DNA of 62,589 nt from Acinetobacter sp. (GTDB lineage Bacteria > Pseudomonadota > Gammaproteobacteria > Pseudomonadales > Moraxellaceae). Position 1 is the stretch's first letter, and every line of letters starts with the position of its first letter. Below the pieces are notes generated by a model that did no database searches, was not told where the DNA came from, and saw nothing but the letters and a program-made list of their open reading frames with translations. Location of the stretch: the NCBI GenBank assembly GCA_031277915.1, contig JAITLL010000029.1, positions 1 to 62,589 on the forward strand, in the 5' to 3' direction. Positions 19,508 to 30,419 of this stretch are shown piece after piece. A program made the position numbers and the translations under genes.

Positions 19508-20246
19508 CTTACACTTTGGGACAGAAAAAAAAGAGTGTTTAGAGGCAATAAGACGTTTTTGTATTCAGCAACAGCCTGAAGTGATTGTTGTGAGTGGTGA
19601 TATTACTCAACGTGCCAGATATGAACAATTTTTTAAATGTCGACAGTTTTTAGATAGCCTCAATATTCCTTACCTTGTTGTGCCTGGAAACCATGATATT
19701 CCTTTGTATCATGTCTGGAATCGTTTTTTTTCTCCATTTAACCGATATCGATTTTTTTTTGGTGAACTAGAGCCAACTTTAGAAACTGAACATTTTTATA
19801 TTGTTGGGGTAAACAGCATACGTCGTCGTTATCACACACGGGGGCATATCTCGATTGAACAAATTCAAGATACTTATGAACGTTTACAGAAAGGGCCGAA
19901 AGATAAAATAAAACTTGTGGTTTTCCATCAGCCTTTCTATACATCTCCTGATAATAAACATGGAACAAAGGATTGTCCGGTTTTAGGGAAAATTGCTTTA
20001 GAAAAGTGGAGTACAACAGGATTATTTGGAATGCTACATGGCCATCTCCACAAAACGGCTATATATGATTTAACTCAGATTTACCATCTGGAAATAGATA
20101 ACCCTATTTATGACATTCATGCTGGTACAGCGACTTCTACTCGTTTATATCACCATAATCCAAATAGCTTTAATACGATTTCAAATACAGGAAAAATTCA
20201 GCATTATAGGTTCAATGAACAGTTGGCTGAGTTCACCTTATATTGA
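19488..20246 (+). CDS. Calcineurin-like metallophosphoesterase
   Basis: This 252-residue metallophosphoesterase starts inside the end of the lipid kinase gene. Metal-ligand motifs are complete and in order: LSDLHFG (D and H), VVSGDITQ (D), VPGNHDIP (N and H), VVFHQPFY (H) and MLHGHLHK (GHxH). The substrate is unknown; pairing with a lipid kinase suggests a phospholipid-related phosphate ester, but this is inference. No export signal is seen, so the protein is cytoplasmic. Confidence 0.85.
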   Translation: MLLQLSDLHFGTEKKECLEAIRRFCIQQQPEVIVVSGDITQRARYEQFFKCRQFLDSLNIPYLVVPGNHDIPLYHVWNRFFSPFNRYRFFFGELEPTLETEHFYIVGVNSIRRRYHTRGHISIEQIQDTYERLQKGPKDKIKLVVFHQPFYTSPDNKHGTKDCPVLGKIALEKWSTTGLFGMLHGHLHKTAIYDLTQIYHLEIDNPIYDIHAGTATSTRLYHHNPNSFNTISNTGKIQHYRFNEQLAEFTLY

Positions 20247-20320
20247 TTTGGTTTAGATGAGATTAAATATTTGATTGTTTGAAAAACATTCAAAAAAGAG
20301 GAAATTTTTTCTTATTTCCC

Positions 20321-20346
20321 CTTGAAGCCATTTTTTTCATCCCCAC
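20321..20346 (+). promoter_or_regulatory. Sigma-32 heat-shock promoter of groESL
   Basis: CTTGAA (20321-20326) and CCCCAC (20341-20346) are separated by 14 bases, matching the RpoH consensus closely. The predicted start site near 20355 leaves a leader of about 75 bases before groES. No CIRCE inverted repeat was seen. Confidence 0.75.
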
Positions 20347-20431
20347 AAAAGTGTCATCTAAATATTTTGTTATTGCTCTGGATTAAGGCAATAACGATTA
20401 ATCAAAAAGACTAAGTCTGATGGAGTTAACT

Positions 20432-20722
20432 ATGAGCAACATTCGTCCATTACATGATCGCGTTGTGATTCGTCGTGTAGAAGAAGAAACCAAAACCGCT
20501 GGTGGTATTTTATTGCCAGGTTCTGCTGCTGAAAAACCATCTCAAGGAGAAGTAATTGCAGTAGGTAATGGTCAAATCACTGATAACGGTGTACGTGCTT
20601 TGGATGTTAAAGTTGGTGACAAGGTGTTATTTGGTACTTATGCAGGTACAACAGTTAAAGTAAACGGCGAAGAACTCTTAATCATGAAAGAGTCAGATAT
20701 CTTAGCTGTATTAGAAGGCTAA
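20432..20722 (+). CDS. groES: Co-chaperonin GroES
   Basis: GroES is the heptameric lid of the GroEL chamber. The 96-residue protein begins [16 protein letters not shown], has the mobile loop around [20 protein letters not shown] and ends [11 protein letters not shown]. The ORF could start at 20420, but GGAG is ideally spaced before the ATG at 20432, which is the family start. It lies 58 bases before groEL in the usual heat-shock operon. Confidence 0.97.
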
Positions 20723-20762
20723 TCGGTCCATAACTCAATTCATTATCAGATTCAGTATTTAA

Positions 20763-22415
<1,653 letters not shown>

Positions 22416-22435
22416 TTCAACATCAACGTCTAAAT

Positions 22436-22468
22436 AAAAAAATCCCTGCATTTGCAGGGATTTTTTTA
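22436..22468 (+). terminator. groESL terminator
   Basis: AAAAAATCCCTGCA, a short loop and TGCAGGGATTTTTTT form a strong hairpin about 20 bases past the groEL stop. Confidence 0.9.
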
Positions 22469-22475
22469 TTTCTTA

Positions 22476-22589
22476 TATAAATTAAGAAAAAGTTAAGTTG
22501 ATATTCTTAAACTTATAGTCAGGAACAGTAGCTGTAGTTCCTCTTTTTTGTTACACCATGCTTATCCTTTTATAAGCATGGTTTTTTTT
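22476..22589 (+). ncRNA. Candidate small RNA with two tandem terminator-like hairpins
   Basis: Downstream of the groEL terminator, TTGCAG (22452) and TATAAA (22476), 18 bases apart, could serve as a plus-strand promoter. They are followed by a hairpin AGGAAC/GTTCCT (22521-22542) with CTTTTTT. A second, stronger hairpin, CCATGCTTAT/ATAAGCATGG (22556-22581), has eight T residues. The second points in the plus direction although the neighbouring gene dgkA is on the minus strand. A transcript of about 100 nt is plausible but unproven; the hairpins may simply be back-up terminators. Confidence 0.3.
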
Positions 22590-22962
22590 AGCCTAATAAA
22601 ATGATAAGCCACGTAACTGCAATGATAGAGAGTGCAACAAATTGAGCAGCACTTCCCATATCTTTTGCATTTTTAGAGAGTTGATGTTTTTCAAGTGATA
22701 CGCGGTCAACCACTGCCTCAATCGCAGAATTAAATAGTTCTACAATAATTGCAAATAAACATACAACGATCATAAGTGCATGTTCGCCACGAGTCACATC
22801 TAGGAAAAAGCTAGTAGGGATGAGCACAACATTAATTAAAACAATTTGTCTGAAAGCAGCTTCATTTTTATAAGCTGCTTTAAATCCTGAAATTGAATAA
22901 CCTGTCGCATTCAAGATGCGCTTTAGTCCGCTTTTGCCTTTGTAGGGAGAATAACTGTCCAT
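22588..22962 (-). CDS. dgkA: Diacylglycerol kinase DgkA (prokaryotic type)
   Basis: DgkA is the small trimeric inner-membrane enzyme that recycles diacylglycerol to phosphatidic acid. At 124 residues it has the expected three membrane helices, the amphipathic N-terminus and the active-site segment ELFNSAIEAVVDRVS followed by AKDMGSAAQ. It is unrelated in fold to the lipid kinase at 18569. It is transcribed toward groEL and divergently from the gene at 23071. Confidence 0.93.
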   Translation of the reverse strand: MDSYSPYKGKSGLKRILNATGYSISGFKAAYKNEAAFRQIVLINVVLIPTSFFLDVTRGEHALMIVVCLFAIIVELFNSAIEAVVDRVSLEKHQLSKNAKDMGSAAQFVALSIIAVTWLIILLG

Positions 22963-23070
22963 TCACTTATATTTTTAACACTTTTCATGCATTATATAAC
23001 GCGGCCTTTAAAAAAAATATTAAATCTTTCTTAAAAGATTTTGACTTTATAATTTGATAGAGAAGAAGAG

Positions 23071-24033
23071 ATGAAAAAACTATTTGTAGCCTTAGGACTT
23101 GTCATGGGTGGTTTGCATGTAAGCTATGCAGAGCCAGCTTCAGCTCAACAAGTACCTGGATATTATAAGCATCAATTTGGTAATTACCGCATCACCTCTT
23201 TACTTGATGGCACCATTTATTTAGACCCTAAATTGTTCAAAAATTTAAGTCAGGCTGAGAAGACTAAAATTTTAACGAAATATGCTGCTGTTAATGAGAA
23301 GGGGATTCAGACTTCTGTAAATGCATTTTTAGTAGATGATGGTAAAAGTTTGACGCTTGTTGATAGTGGTGCTTCAAGTTGTTTTGGTCCACAACTTGGC
23401 TCAATCGCTAAAAATCTTGAACTGGCAGGCTATCAACTTGCGAATGTGAAAACGGTTTTATTGACACATTTGCACCCAGACCATGTTTGTGGAATTGCTA
23501 AAGATGGAAAAGCTGTATTTCCAAATGCAACTATTTATGCACATGAACGTGAAGCAGATTACTGGTTGAATCCAGCATCTGAAAAAACAGTACCAGCAAA
23601 TCAAAAAGAAAATTATTTAGGTACTGTTAAAAATATAAAAGCTGCACTTGCACCATATGAAGCGAAAAAAGCTTTTAAAACCTTTAAAGACGGTGATGTT
23701 ATTCAAGGCTTTGAAGTGATCAATACACAAGGGCATACACCGGGTCACCATAGTTTCCGTTTAAAGAGTAAGGGTCAACAGATTGTCTTTGTTGGAGACA
23801 TTGTTCACTCACATTCTTTACAGTTTGATGCTCCAAAAACTGGAGTTGATTTTGACGTAAATTCTGAGCAGGCAATTAATACTCGTTTGAAAATGTTTGC
23901 TGAAATTTCAAATAAGCAGCAATGGGTAGCTGCTCCACATTTACCATTTCCAGGCATTGGTCATGTGTATAAAGTAAATACCGAGCAATATCAGTGGATT
24001 CCTTTATATTTTAATAACAGTCTTGAGAAGTAA
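23071..24033 (+). CDS. Exported metallo-beta-lactamase-fold hydrolase
   Basis: This 320-residue periplasmic MBL-fold protein has a signal peptide (MKKLFVALGLVMGGLHVSYA, about 20 residues). The zinc motif THLHPDHVCG (HxHxDH), an upstream LVDSGA strand, GHTPGHHS, the bridging Asp in VGDIVHSH and a final His in AAPHLPFPG complete the two-zinc site. It resembles the quorum-quenching-like/AttM-like MBL group rather than true beta-lactamases; the substrate is unknown. The start has AGAAGAAGAG immediately upstream. Confidence 0.85.
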   Translation: MKKLFVALGLVMGGLHVSYAEPASAQQVPGYYKHQFGNYRITSLLDGTIYLDPKLFKNLSQAEKTKILTKYAAVNEKGIQTSVNAFLVDDGKSLTLVDSGASSCFGPQLGSIAKNLELAGYQLANVKTVLLTHLHPDHVCGIAKDGKAVFPNATIYAHEREADYWLNPASEKTVPANQKENYLGTVKNIKAALAPYEAKKAFKTFKDGDVIQGFEVINTQGHTPGHHSFRLKSKGQQIVFVGDIVHSHSLQFDAPKTGVDFDVNSEQAINTRLKMFAEISNKQQWVAAPHLPFPGIGHVYKVNTEQYQWIPLYFNNSLEK

Positions 24034-24065
24034 AAAAAATGGGGCATTCAATGCCCCATTTTTTT
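24034..24065. terminator. Bidirectional terminator
   Basis: AAAAATGGGGCAT, a three-base loop and ATGCCCCATTTTTTT form a perfect stem between the convergent hydrolase and phosphodiesterase genes. Confidence 0.9.
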
Positions 24066-24078
24066 ATTAAATATTCAA

Positions 24079-25227
24079 TTATTTTGCTGCTTTCTCAAAA
24101 TTAGCCACAGCTTGACGGCCAAGTGCAGGATCATCGGTAAAGACACCATCAACGCCTGCTTTAAAATATGCTTCAAACTCTTTTAAAGCACCTGTTGGGC
24201 AACGTTCAGCAGGTTTATCGCTACATTTTAAAGGTTGTGGTAAAAAGTTGTTTTCTGGGCGGAAAGTATAAGGGTGTACTTTTAAACCAGCGGCATGTGC
24301 ATCGGTAATAAATGAAGTGGTTTGTACTGAACCATCGTTATTGAAATTGAGAATATAGTTTTTACTTGGGCCTACGCCATTTGCATATTTGGCAACATCT
24401 TTTAAGCTTTTTGCTGTAGCTAAATCACCATATGTTTTAGACACACCAGATTCAACAAAGTCGGCTGGTCGAGATGTTTTTGTATCATATAACTGAATGA
24501 TTTGTGCATGTTTAAGTGTCTTATGCAAATCAAGTTGATCTTTTAAATATTTTAAATTGCTGACTTCAAAAGATTGTAAATAGATAGGTGCGATATCACG
24601 TGTATATTGATATTTTGCAAGAGTTTTAAGAAGGTTGTCTTCCATAGATAAATTCTTATTTTTAAAATAAGTTGGATGTTTGGTTTCAATATATAAACCA
24701 ATAATTTTCCCAGTTTTTTTATAATTTGCTTCGGCGAGTTCAATGACCTGCTCTAATGTTGGAATTGAATAGAGGTCATTATAAGCCGTGTTTGCTGGTC
24801 GGAACTCAGGAATACGCTCACGTGCTTTAACCTGCTGTAATTCATTTAAAGTGAAGTCCTCTGTGAACCAACCTGTTAAATCTAAGCCATCAATATTTTT
24901 TGTTGTTTTACGATCTGCAAATTGGGCGAGGGTACTTACATTGGTTGTACCACCAATTTCGTTTTCATGGCGTGTGACTAAAACACCATCTTTTGTTGAA
25001 ACTAGATCAGGTTCAATAAAGTCAGCACCATCATCAATGGCTTTTTGATATGAAGCTAAGGTATGTTCAGGACGTAAAGCGCTAGCACCGCGGTGTCCTA
25101 TTACTAAAATTTTAGGATATTGATATTCTGGTGTAGTTGGTGTGGTTTCAGTTTTATCATCATTACAACCCACTAGACTTATTAAACTTAAGCATAAAAG
25201 TGCTTTTCTAAACATAATTCGACTCAT
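24079..25227 (-). CDS. glpQ: Glycerophosphodiester phosphodiesterase, lipoprotein type
   Basis: This GDPD-family enzyme hydrolyses glycerophosphodiesters to glycerol-3-phosphate plus an alcohol, feeding GlpD. The 382-residue protein has a lipoprotein signal (lipobox LVGC, cysteine near residue 21), the GDPD signature IGHRGASALRPEHTLASYQKA, the metal ligands in DFIEPDLVSTKDG and VTRHEN, and a C-terminal DGVFTDDPALGR. E. coli GlpQ is soluble periplasmic; here membrane anchoring is predicted. Either ATG, 25227 or four codons later, could be used, as no strong RBS decides. The upstream gap 25228-25479 holds a leader inverted repeat for the next gene. Confidence 0.87.
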   Translation of the reverse strand: MSRIMFRKALLCLSLISLVGCNDDKTETTPTTPEYQYPKILVIGHRGASALRPEHTLASYQKAIDDGADFIEPDLVSTKDGVLVTRHENEIGGTTNVSTLAQFADRKTTKNIDGLDLTGWFTEDFTLNELQQVKARERIPEFRPANTAYNDLYSIPTLEQVIELAEANYKKTGKIIGLYIETKHPTYFKNKNLSMEDNLLKTLAKYQYTRDIAPIYLQSFEVSNLKYLKDQLDLHKTLKHAQIIQLYDTKTSRPADFVESGVSKTYGDLATAKSLKDVAKYANGVGPSKNYILNFNNDGSVQTTSFITDAHAAGLKVHPYTFRPENNFLPQPLKCSDKPAERCPTGALKEFEAYFKAGVDGVFTDDPALGRQAVANFEKAAK

Positions 25228-25406
25228 ATTGTTTTAGTTAATATGACTCAAGTCTGGTGTTTTAATTTGACATGATCATGAAGAATTCATGAATTTTTAG
25301 TGACACTATTTAACTGGTTTTTTATTGGTTTGTTGGAAATGGTATATCTCCCTTTGTTTTTGTCTTAATTACATTTATTGTTCTAATTCTACTTGTTTTT
25401 TTTAGA

Positions 25407-25477
25407 CTGCTCGTTGATGATCACTAGGCCTCAACGCGGCATTTACTCCTGTTAGTTAACGACATCATACCGAGCAG
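25407..25477 (+). promoter_or_regulatory. Leader inverted repeat bordering the RND start codon
   Basis: CTGCTCG (25407-25413) is complementary to CGAGCAG (25471-25477), two bases before the ATG at 25480. The GAG that would serve as the Shine-Dalgarno lies in the right arm, so the structure could mask translation initiation. Confidence 0.35.
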
Positions 25478-25479
25478 CC

Positions 25480-28400
25480 ATGCTATCTAAATTTTTTATT
25501 CAGCGTCCCATTTTTGCCAATGTTTTGGCGATCATTGTTATGGCTTTCGGTATATTTTCGGTGATGAATTTACCAGTAGAACGGTATCCCGATATTGCAC
25601 CTCCGAAAATTACAGTATCGGCCAATTATAGTGGTGCAGATGCACAAACTGTTGAGCAAAGTGTTACTCAAATTTTAGAGCAGCAAATACAAGGTATTGA
25701 TCACTTACTTTATTTTAGTTCTTCAAGTGATTCATCTGGACGTAGTCGAATTACCATTAGCTTTGATAACGGAACAAACCCAGATACCGCTCAGGTACAA
25801 GTACAAAATAGCATTAGTGGTGTCATACGCCGTTTACCAGATGAAGTTCAGCGCCAGGGGGTTACCGTTACTAAGTCTTTAGGCGATACTTTTATGGTAA
25901 TCGGCTTATATGACTCGACTGGTAAAACAGGAAACATTGAGTTATCAGATTATCTAACTACACATGTGGTCGATAACCTAAACCGTATTGATGGGGTAGG
26001 TGAAACGGATATATTCGGTTCACAATATGCGATGCGTATCTGGCTAAATCCAGATAAGTTAAAGCAATATAGTTTAATGCCAAGTGATGTTGCAAATGCA
26101 ATCACTGCTCAAAATACCCAAGTGGCTGCAGGTGCAATTGGTGATTTACCAGTAATTGATGGGCAATATTTAAATACAAAAGTGACAGCAGGTTCTCGAC
26201 TTAAGACAGTCGATGACTTTAAAAATATTGTTGTAAAGTCGAATAAAACGGCAGGTTATGTTTATTTAAAAGATATTGCACGAGTTGAGCTAGGTGCAGA
26301 AAACTATCAATTTTTGAATACGATTAATGGTTATCCTGCCGCAGGTGTGAGTATTTCGTTATCTTCGGGCGCCAATGCTATTCAGACTTCTAAGCTCATT
26401 CATCAAACTCTAGATCAGCTTTCAACCAAACTACCAGCTGGCTATAAGATTGTTTATCCACGAGATAATACGCCGTTTGTTCAAGAGTCCATTAAAGAAG
26501 TTGTAAAAACCCTCGTTGAAGCCATTATTCTGGTTATTTTGGTGATGTTCCTATTCCTGCAAAGCTGGCGCGCAACACTCATTCCGAGTATTACCGTTCC
26601 GGTAGTGATTTTGGGAACTTTTGCTGTTTTATATGTGCTTGGCTTTAGTATTAATACGTTAACGCTATTTGCATTGGTACTTGCTATTGGTTTGCTGGTT
26701 GATGATGCCATTGTGGTTGTGGAAAACGTTGAGCGGCTTATGCATGAACGGCACTTAACTCCGAAAGAAGCGGCAATTGAATCGATGAGTGAAATTAGTG
26801 GTGCTTTAATCGGGATCACACTGGTCTTAACTGCTGTTTTTATTCCAATGTCCTTTTTAGGAGGATCAATTGGGGTTATTTACCGCCAGTTTTCCATTAC
26901 TTTAGTTGCAGCTATGTCGTTATCGCTCATTGTTGCTTTGGTCTTAACACCTGCCTTATGTGCATTAATTTTAAAACCCAACCCTGAACCTATGCGCTGG
27001 GCTATTTGGTTTAATCAAAAAATTGATCAAATTAAAAATCAATATATCAAAATTGTGCAGACGAGTATTCACTACAGCAAATCAGTTATTGTGATTTTTG
27101 TGGCACTGATTGCAGTTTTTGCGCTGTTCTATAGCGGTTTAAAAAGTGGATTTATTCCTAAAGAAGATCAGGGTATTTTAAGCGTTCAAATTAAGCTCAT
27201 AGACAGTGCCCCAATGTCTCAGAGTAAAAAAATTGGTGAGCAAGTCCGCCAATATTTTCTGACTCAAGAAGATAAAAATGTGAATCTAGTGTTAATCCGT
27301 TATGGTCGAAATAATGCGGGTACTGGACAAAACTTAGCGCAAGGCTTCGTTGCCTTAAAACCTTGGGATGTACGTACAGGAAAAGAGAATTCGGCTGACG
27401 CTATACAAAAGCGGGCAATGAAATATTTCAGTCAGTTTAATAACGCCCAGATTAATGTGACTTTACCACCTTCGGTAAATGGTTTGGGTCAAACCGATGG
27501 ACTAGACTTTTGGATTCAAGACTTAAATGGACAAGGGCAAAATTTCCTTGATGGCATGTTCCGTCAGTTACAAACACAAAGTAAAAATTATTCAACTTTT
27601 GAAAATTTTGATAAGCAGTCTACCAATAGTAAGGCGAATCTGAATATCAAGATTGACCAGAAACAGGCTTTAGCAAATGGACTAGAGCTATCAGCGATTA
27701 ATAATACTTTGTCGAGTGCATGGGGTGGAACTTATGTAAATGACTTTATTGATCGCGGGCGCATTAAACGCGTCATGATTCAAGGTGATGCTGAGTTTAG
27801 ATCTAAACCTGAAGATTTATATAACTGGTCTGTACGTAATAGCCAAAATGAAATGGTACCTTTTAGCTCATTTGCTAACCTTAGTTGGGGTGGTGCTCCG
27901 GAAATTGTCAAACGCTATATGGGTTATAGTGCTTTACAGCTACAAGCTGATGTAGCGAGTAGCAGCAGTTCAGGCCAGGCGATGAAAGATGTTGAGCAAC
28001 TTGTGAACCAGCAAAAAGATATAGGTTTGGCTTGGACAGGCCTGTCTTTTGAAGAACAAAAGTCGACGAATCAGGCAGTATGGTTATATCTTATCTCAGC
28101 AGGTTTTATTTTCTTATGTTTAGCTGCTTTATATGAGAGCTTAAGTATTCCGGCTGCTGTCATGACTTCTATCCCGTTAGGGGTAGGGGGAAGTGTCATT
28201 TTCTCTTATATTTTTGGTTTGCCTAATGATGTCTATTTCCAAATCGCGCTGTTAACGACGATTGGGTTGTCGTGTAAAAATGCGATTTTAATTGTTGAGT
28301 TCGCTGCATTGGCCCAAGAGAAAGGAAAGAAGGCCGTTCAGGCAGCTCTAGAAGGTGCGAGCTTGCGATTAAGACCGATTTTAATGACTTCTTTGGCCTT

Positions 28401-28575
28401 TGGTGCAGGTGTAATTCCGCTTGTATTTGCGCAAGGTGCTGGTGCAGTTAGCCGTCAAGAAATTGGTATTAGTATTTTAGGTGGAGTGATGTTTGGTACT
28501 GTACTAGTTTTATTCTTTATTCCAGTCATGTACGTGTTATTACGTTCAGTCTTTAAGTCGAAAGCTTCGAGTTAA
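25480..28575 (+). CDS. Orphan RND multidrug efflux permease (HAE1 type)
   Basis: This 1,031-residue inner-membrane proton/drug antiporter is of the AcrB/AdeB type: MLSKFFIQRPIFANVLAI at the N-terminus, PPKITVSANYSGADAQTVEQ, the paired proton-relay aspartates in IGLLVDDAIVVVENVER, the partner lysine in LSCKNAILIVEFA and the second RND signature near the C-terminus. All relay residues are present, so it should be functional. No membrane-fusion adaptor or outer-membrane channel gene is adjacent. It must therefore borrow partners from another locus, possibly an adaptor of the ade or mdt systems. It is flanked by unrelated genes and has its own leader structure. Confidence 0.9.
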   Translation: MLSKFFIQRPIFANVLAIIVMAFGIFSVMNLPVERYPDIAPPKITVSANYSGADAQTVEQSVTQILEQQIQGIDHLLYFSSSSDSSGRSRITISFDNGTNPDTAQVQVQNSISGVIRRLPDEVQRQGVTVTKSLGDTFMVIGLYDSTGKTGNIELSDYLTTHVVDNLNRIDGVGETDIFGSQYAMRIWLNPDKLKQYSLMPSDVANAITAQNTQVAAGAIGDLPVIDGQYLNTKVTAGSRLKTVDDFKNIVVKSNKTAGYVYLKDIARVELGAENYQFLNTINGYPAAGVSISLSSGANAIQTSKLIHQTLDQLSTKLPAGYKIVYPRDNTPFVQESIKEVVKTLVEAIILVILVMFLFLQSWRATLIPSITVPVVILGTFAVLYVLGFSINTLTLFALVLAIGLLVDDAIVVVENVERLMHERHLTPKEAAIESMSEISGALIGITLVLTAVFIPMSFLGGSIGVIYRQFSITLVAAMSLSLIVALVLTPALCALILKPNPEPMRWAIWFNQKIDQIKNQYIKIVQTSIHYSKSVIVIFVALIAVFALFYSGLKSGFIPKEDQGILSVQIKLIDSAPMSQSKKIGEQVRQYFLTQEDKNVNLVLIRYGRNNAGTGQNLAQGFVALKPWDVRTGKENSADAIQKRAMKYFSQFNNAQINVTLPPSVNGLGQTDGLDFWIQDLNGQGQNFLDGMFRQLQTQSKNYSTFENFDKQSTNSKANLNIKIDQKQALANGLELSAINNTLSSAWGGTYVNDFIDRGRIKRVMIQGDAEFRSKPEDLYNWSVRNSQNEMVPFSSFANLSWGGAPEIVKRYMGYSALQLQADVASSSSSGQAMKDVEQLVNQQKDIGLAWTGLSFEEQKSTNQAVWLYLISAGFIFLCLAALYESLSIPAAVMTSIPLGVGGSVIFSYIFGLPNDVYFQIALLTTIGLSCKNAILIVEFAALAQEKGKKAVQAALEGASLRLRPILMTSLAFGAGVIPLVFAQGAGAVSRQEIGISILGGVMFGTVLVLFFIPVMYVLLRSVFKSKASS

Positions 28576-28647
28576 AAGTAAACAATTTAAAAGCAGGCAT
28601 TAAATCAAGTATATTAAGTTTAACTTCTCTTTATATATTTGATTTAG

Positions 28648-29223
28648 ATGCCTCAAGAAAAAAAATTAACACAGCAGCAGGTCATCGCATTAGAACGGGA
28701 CCTTGCTAAGTTTGCAACCATGATGGATAGTGCGGTTCGCATCCCCTTTACAAAGCAGGGTATTGGAGCAGATGCGGCCCTAAGTACTATTCCTATTGCG
28801 GGTGATGTAGCGGGTTTTGTCCTGACTTGCTATGCCATATATAAAGCTAAACAAATTGGCGTGCCACAACATAAGTTAATACCAGTCATAAAATTGGCTG
28901 TCGTGGATGCTGTGGTCGGTTGTGTTCCAATTGCAGGAACTATTTTCGATATTTTTATACGTCCTAGCAGAAAAGCTTTAGAGGTGGTTCATACTCATAT
29001 ACGTGAAGAATATGCGATTCAGAGCGATATACATGTAATTCATCCTTATTTACACGAGAAACTGGAAAAGAAGCAACAACAGTCCGCATTTTGGCGTAAT
29101 CCTGTTGTGAGTTGGTTATGGTTACATATACCTGATTTACTCGGATTATTTGTACTTATTCTTATTGGTTTTGCGATGTGGTGGGGGATAGCTTTTCTCT
29201 GGGGACTGTTCCACTCAACCTAA
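28648..29223 (+). CDS. DUF4112 membrane protein
   Basis: This 191-residue protein has the DUF4112 pattern: DSAVRIPFTKQGIGADA, the repeated glycine-rich IPIAGDVAGF and VPIAGTIFDIFIRP, and hydrophobic helices, with one more C-terminal membrane segment (LLGLFVLILIGFAMWW). Function is unknown. It starts about 70 bases after the RND gene without an obvious terminator between, so it might be cotranscribed. It ends in a terminator shared with htpX. Confidence 0.8.
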   Translation: MPQEKKLTQQQVIALERDLAKFATMMDSAVRIPFTKQGIGADAALSTIPIAGDVAGFVLTCYAIYKAKQIGVPQHKLIPVIKLAVVDAVVGCVPIAGTIFDIFIRPSRKALEVVHTHIREEYAIQSDIHVIHPYLHEKLEKKQQQSAFWRNPVVSWLWLHIPDLLGLFVLILIGFAMWWGIAFLWGLFHST

Positions 29224-29224
29224 T

Positions 29225-29251
29225 AAAAAAGCCTCCACATGGAGGCTTTTT
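29225..29251. terminator. Bidirectional terminator DUF4112/htpX
   Basis: AAAAAAGCCTCC-ACAT-GGAGGCTTTTT lies between the convergent stops. Confidence 0.85.
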
Positions 29252-29258
29252 AAGCGTC

Positions 29259-30164
29259 TTATGGGCAATCTAACTGATGTAGAGCTGCAACACGCTGTTC
29301 AATTGTAGGGTGAGTTTGGAACAAAGCAGCTAGACTAAAGCCTTGTTCTTTACCTTCCGCAATTGCGAATGCTTTCATTTCTTTTGGCATTTGATCCGGT
29401 AATTCGGTTTCAGCTTGCAAACGTAATAAAGCAGAAATCATAGCCTGTTTACCAGCTAAACGTGCACCAGCTTCATCAGCACGGTATTCACGGTAACGAG
29501 AGAACCACATGACAATGGCAGAAGCAAGAATACCGAATACGATATCTAGAACCATTGTAATGAGGAAGTAACCCATACCAGGTGCTTGATCATCTTGACG
29601 ACCAAAAACATTACGGTCAATAAAGTCACCGACTACACGAGCGAAGAACATAACAAAGGCGTTTACAACACCTTGGATGAGTGCCAATGTGACCATATCA
29701 CCATTTGCAACGTGACCAATCTCGTGCGCAAGCACTGCACGTAGCTCATCTTTATTCATACGCTCAAGTAGACCAGATGAAACGGAAACTAAAGCATCAT
29801 TTTTATTCCAGCCTGTTGCAAAGGCATTAGACTGATATGATGGGAAGATACCAACTTCTGGCATGTTAATACCAGCACGTTGAGAAAGTTCAGCGACTGT
29901 TTGCAATAACCAGCTTTCAGCTTGGTTACGAGGAGCATTTGGGTCAATCAGTTCTGTACCGGTAGTTTTCTTAGCCATCCATTTGGACATGAATAGAGAG
30001 ACTAAAGAGCCCACCATACCAAACACAAAACAGATTACTAAAAGGTTGCCTAGTTTTAAGCCCCCCGCGCCATGGTAACTACCGACACCGAAGAGTGACA
30101 AAATAATGCCAGCTACAACCAGTACCGCGAGGTTGGTAAGCAAAAACAAACCAATCCGCATCAT
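29259..30164 (-). CDS. htpX: Membrane zinc protease HtpX
   Basis: HtpX is an inner-membrane M48 metalloprotease that acts with FtsH in membrane protein quality control. The 301-residue protein has two N-terminal membrane helices, the zinc motif [10 protein letters not shown] near residue 140, further hydrophobic segments and the third ligand region [13 protein letters not shown]. The RBS GAGGA precedes the ATG. Upstream, a sigma-32-like promoter at 30228-30254 agrees with its known heat-shock control in E. coli. Confidence 0.95.
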   Translation of the reverse strand: MMRIGLFLLTNLAVLVVAGIILSLFGVGSYHGAGGLKLGNLLVICFVFGMVGSLVSLFMSKWMAKKTTGTELIDPNAPRNQAESWLLQTVAELSQRAGINMPEVGIFPSYQSNAFATGWNKNDALVSVSSGLLERMNKDELRAVLAHEIGHVANGDMVTLALIQGVVNAFVMFFARVVGDFIDRNVFGRQDDQAPGMGYFLITMVLDIVFGILASAIVMWFSRYREYRADEAGARLAGKQAMISALLRLQAETELPDQMPKEMKAFAIAEGKEQGFSLAALFQTHPTIEQRVAALHQLDCP

Positions 30165-30227
30165 TGAGAAAATCCTCTTATAAATAAAATATTATCTGAT
30201 TTATAAATTATAAATCATTCAGGTAAT

Positions 30228-30254
30228 ATGCGGCGCTTAGTTGAAAAATTCAAG
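30228..30254 (-). promoter_or_regulatory. Sigma-32-like promoter of htpX
   Basis: On the minus strand CTTGAA (30254-30249) and CCGCAT (30233-30228) are 15 bases apart, close to the RpoH consensus. The predicted transcript starts about 55 bases before htpX. Confidence 0.55.
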
Positions 30255-30419
30255 AAAAAAATAAGGAATCGATACATTCTTTCCTGAATAAGAATGTATT
30301 TAAATTAAACAAGTTATTTATGCAACTCGTCTAAACCCTTCTGTGGGGCAAGAGATCATTACAATTTTAGACAAAGGACGTAGCTAAAAAAATACTCGTA
30401 ATTTATGACAGTTTTAACT

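Noticed and set aside
23071-24033. The MBL-fold protein as a metallo-beta-lactamase resistance gene
   Set aside because: The sequence order and the surrounding motifs fit the general hydrolase/quorum-quenching-like group rather than class B beta-lactamases.
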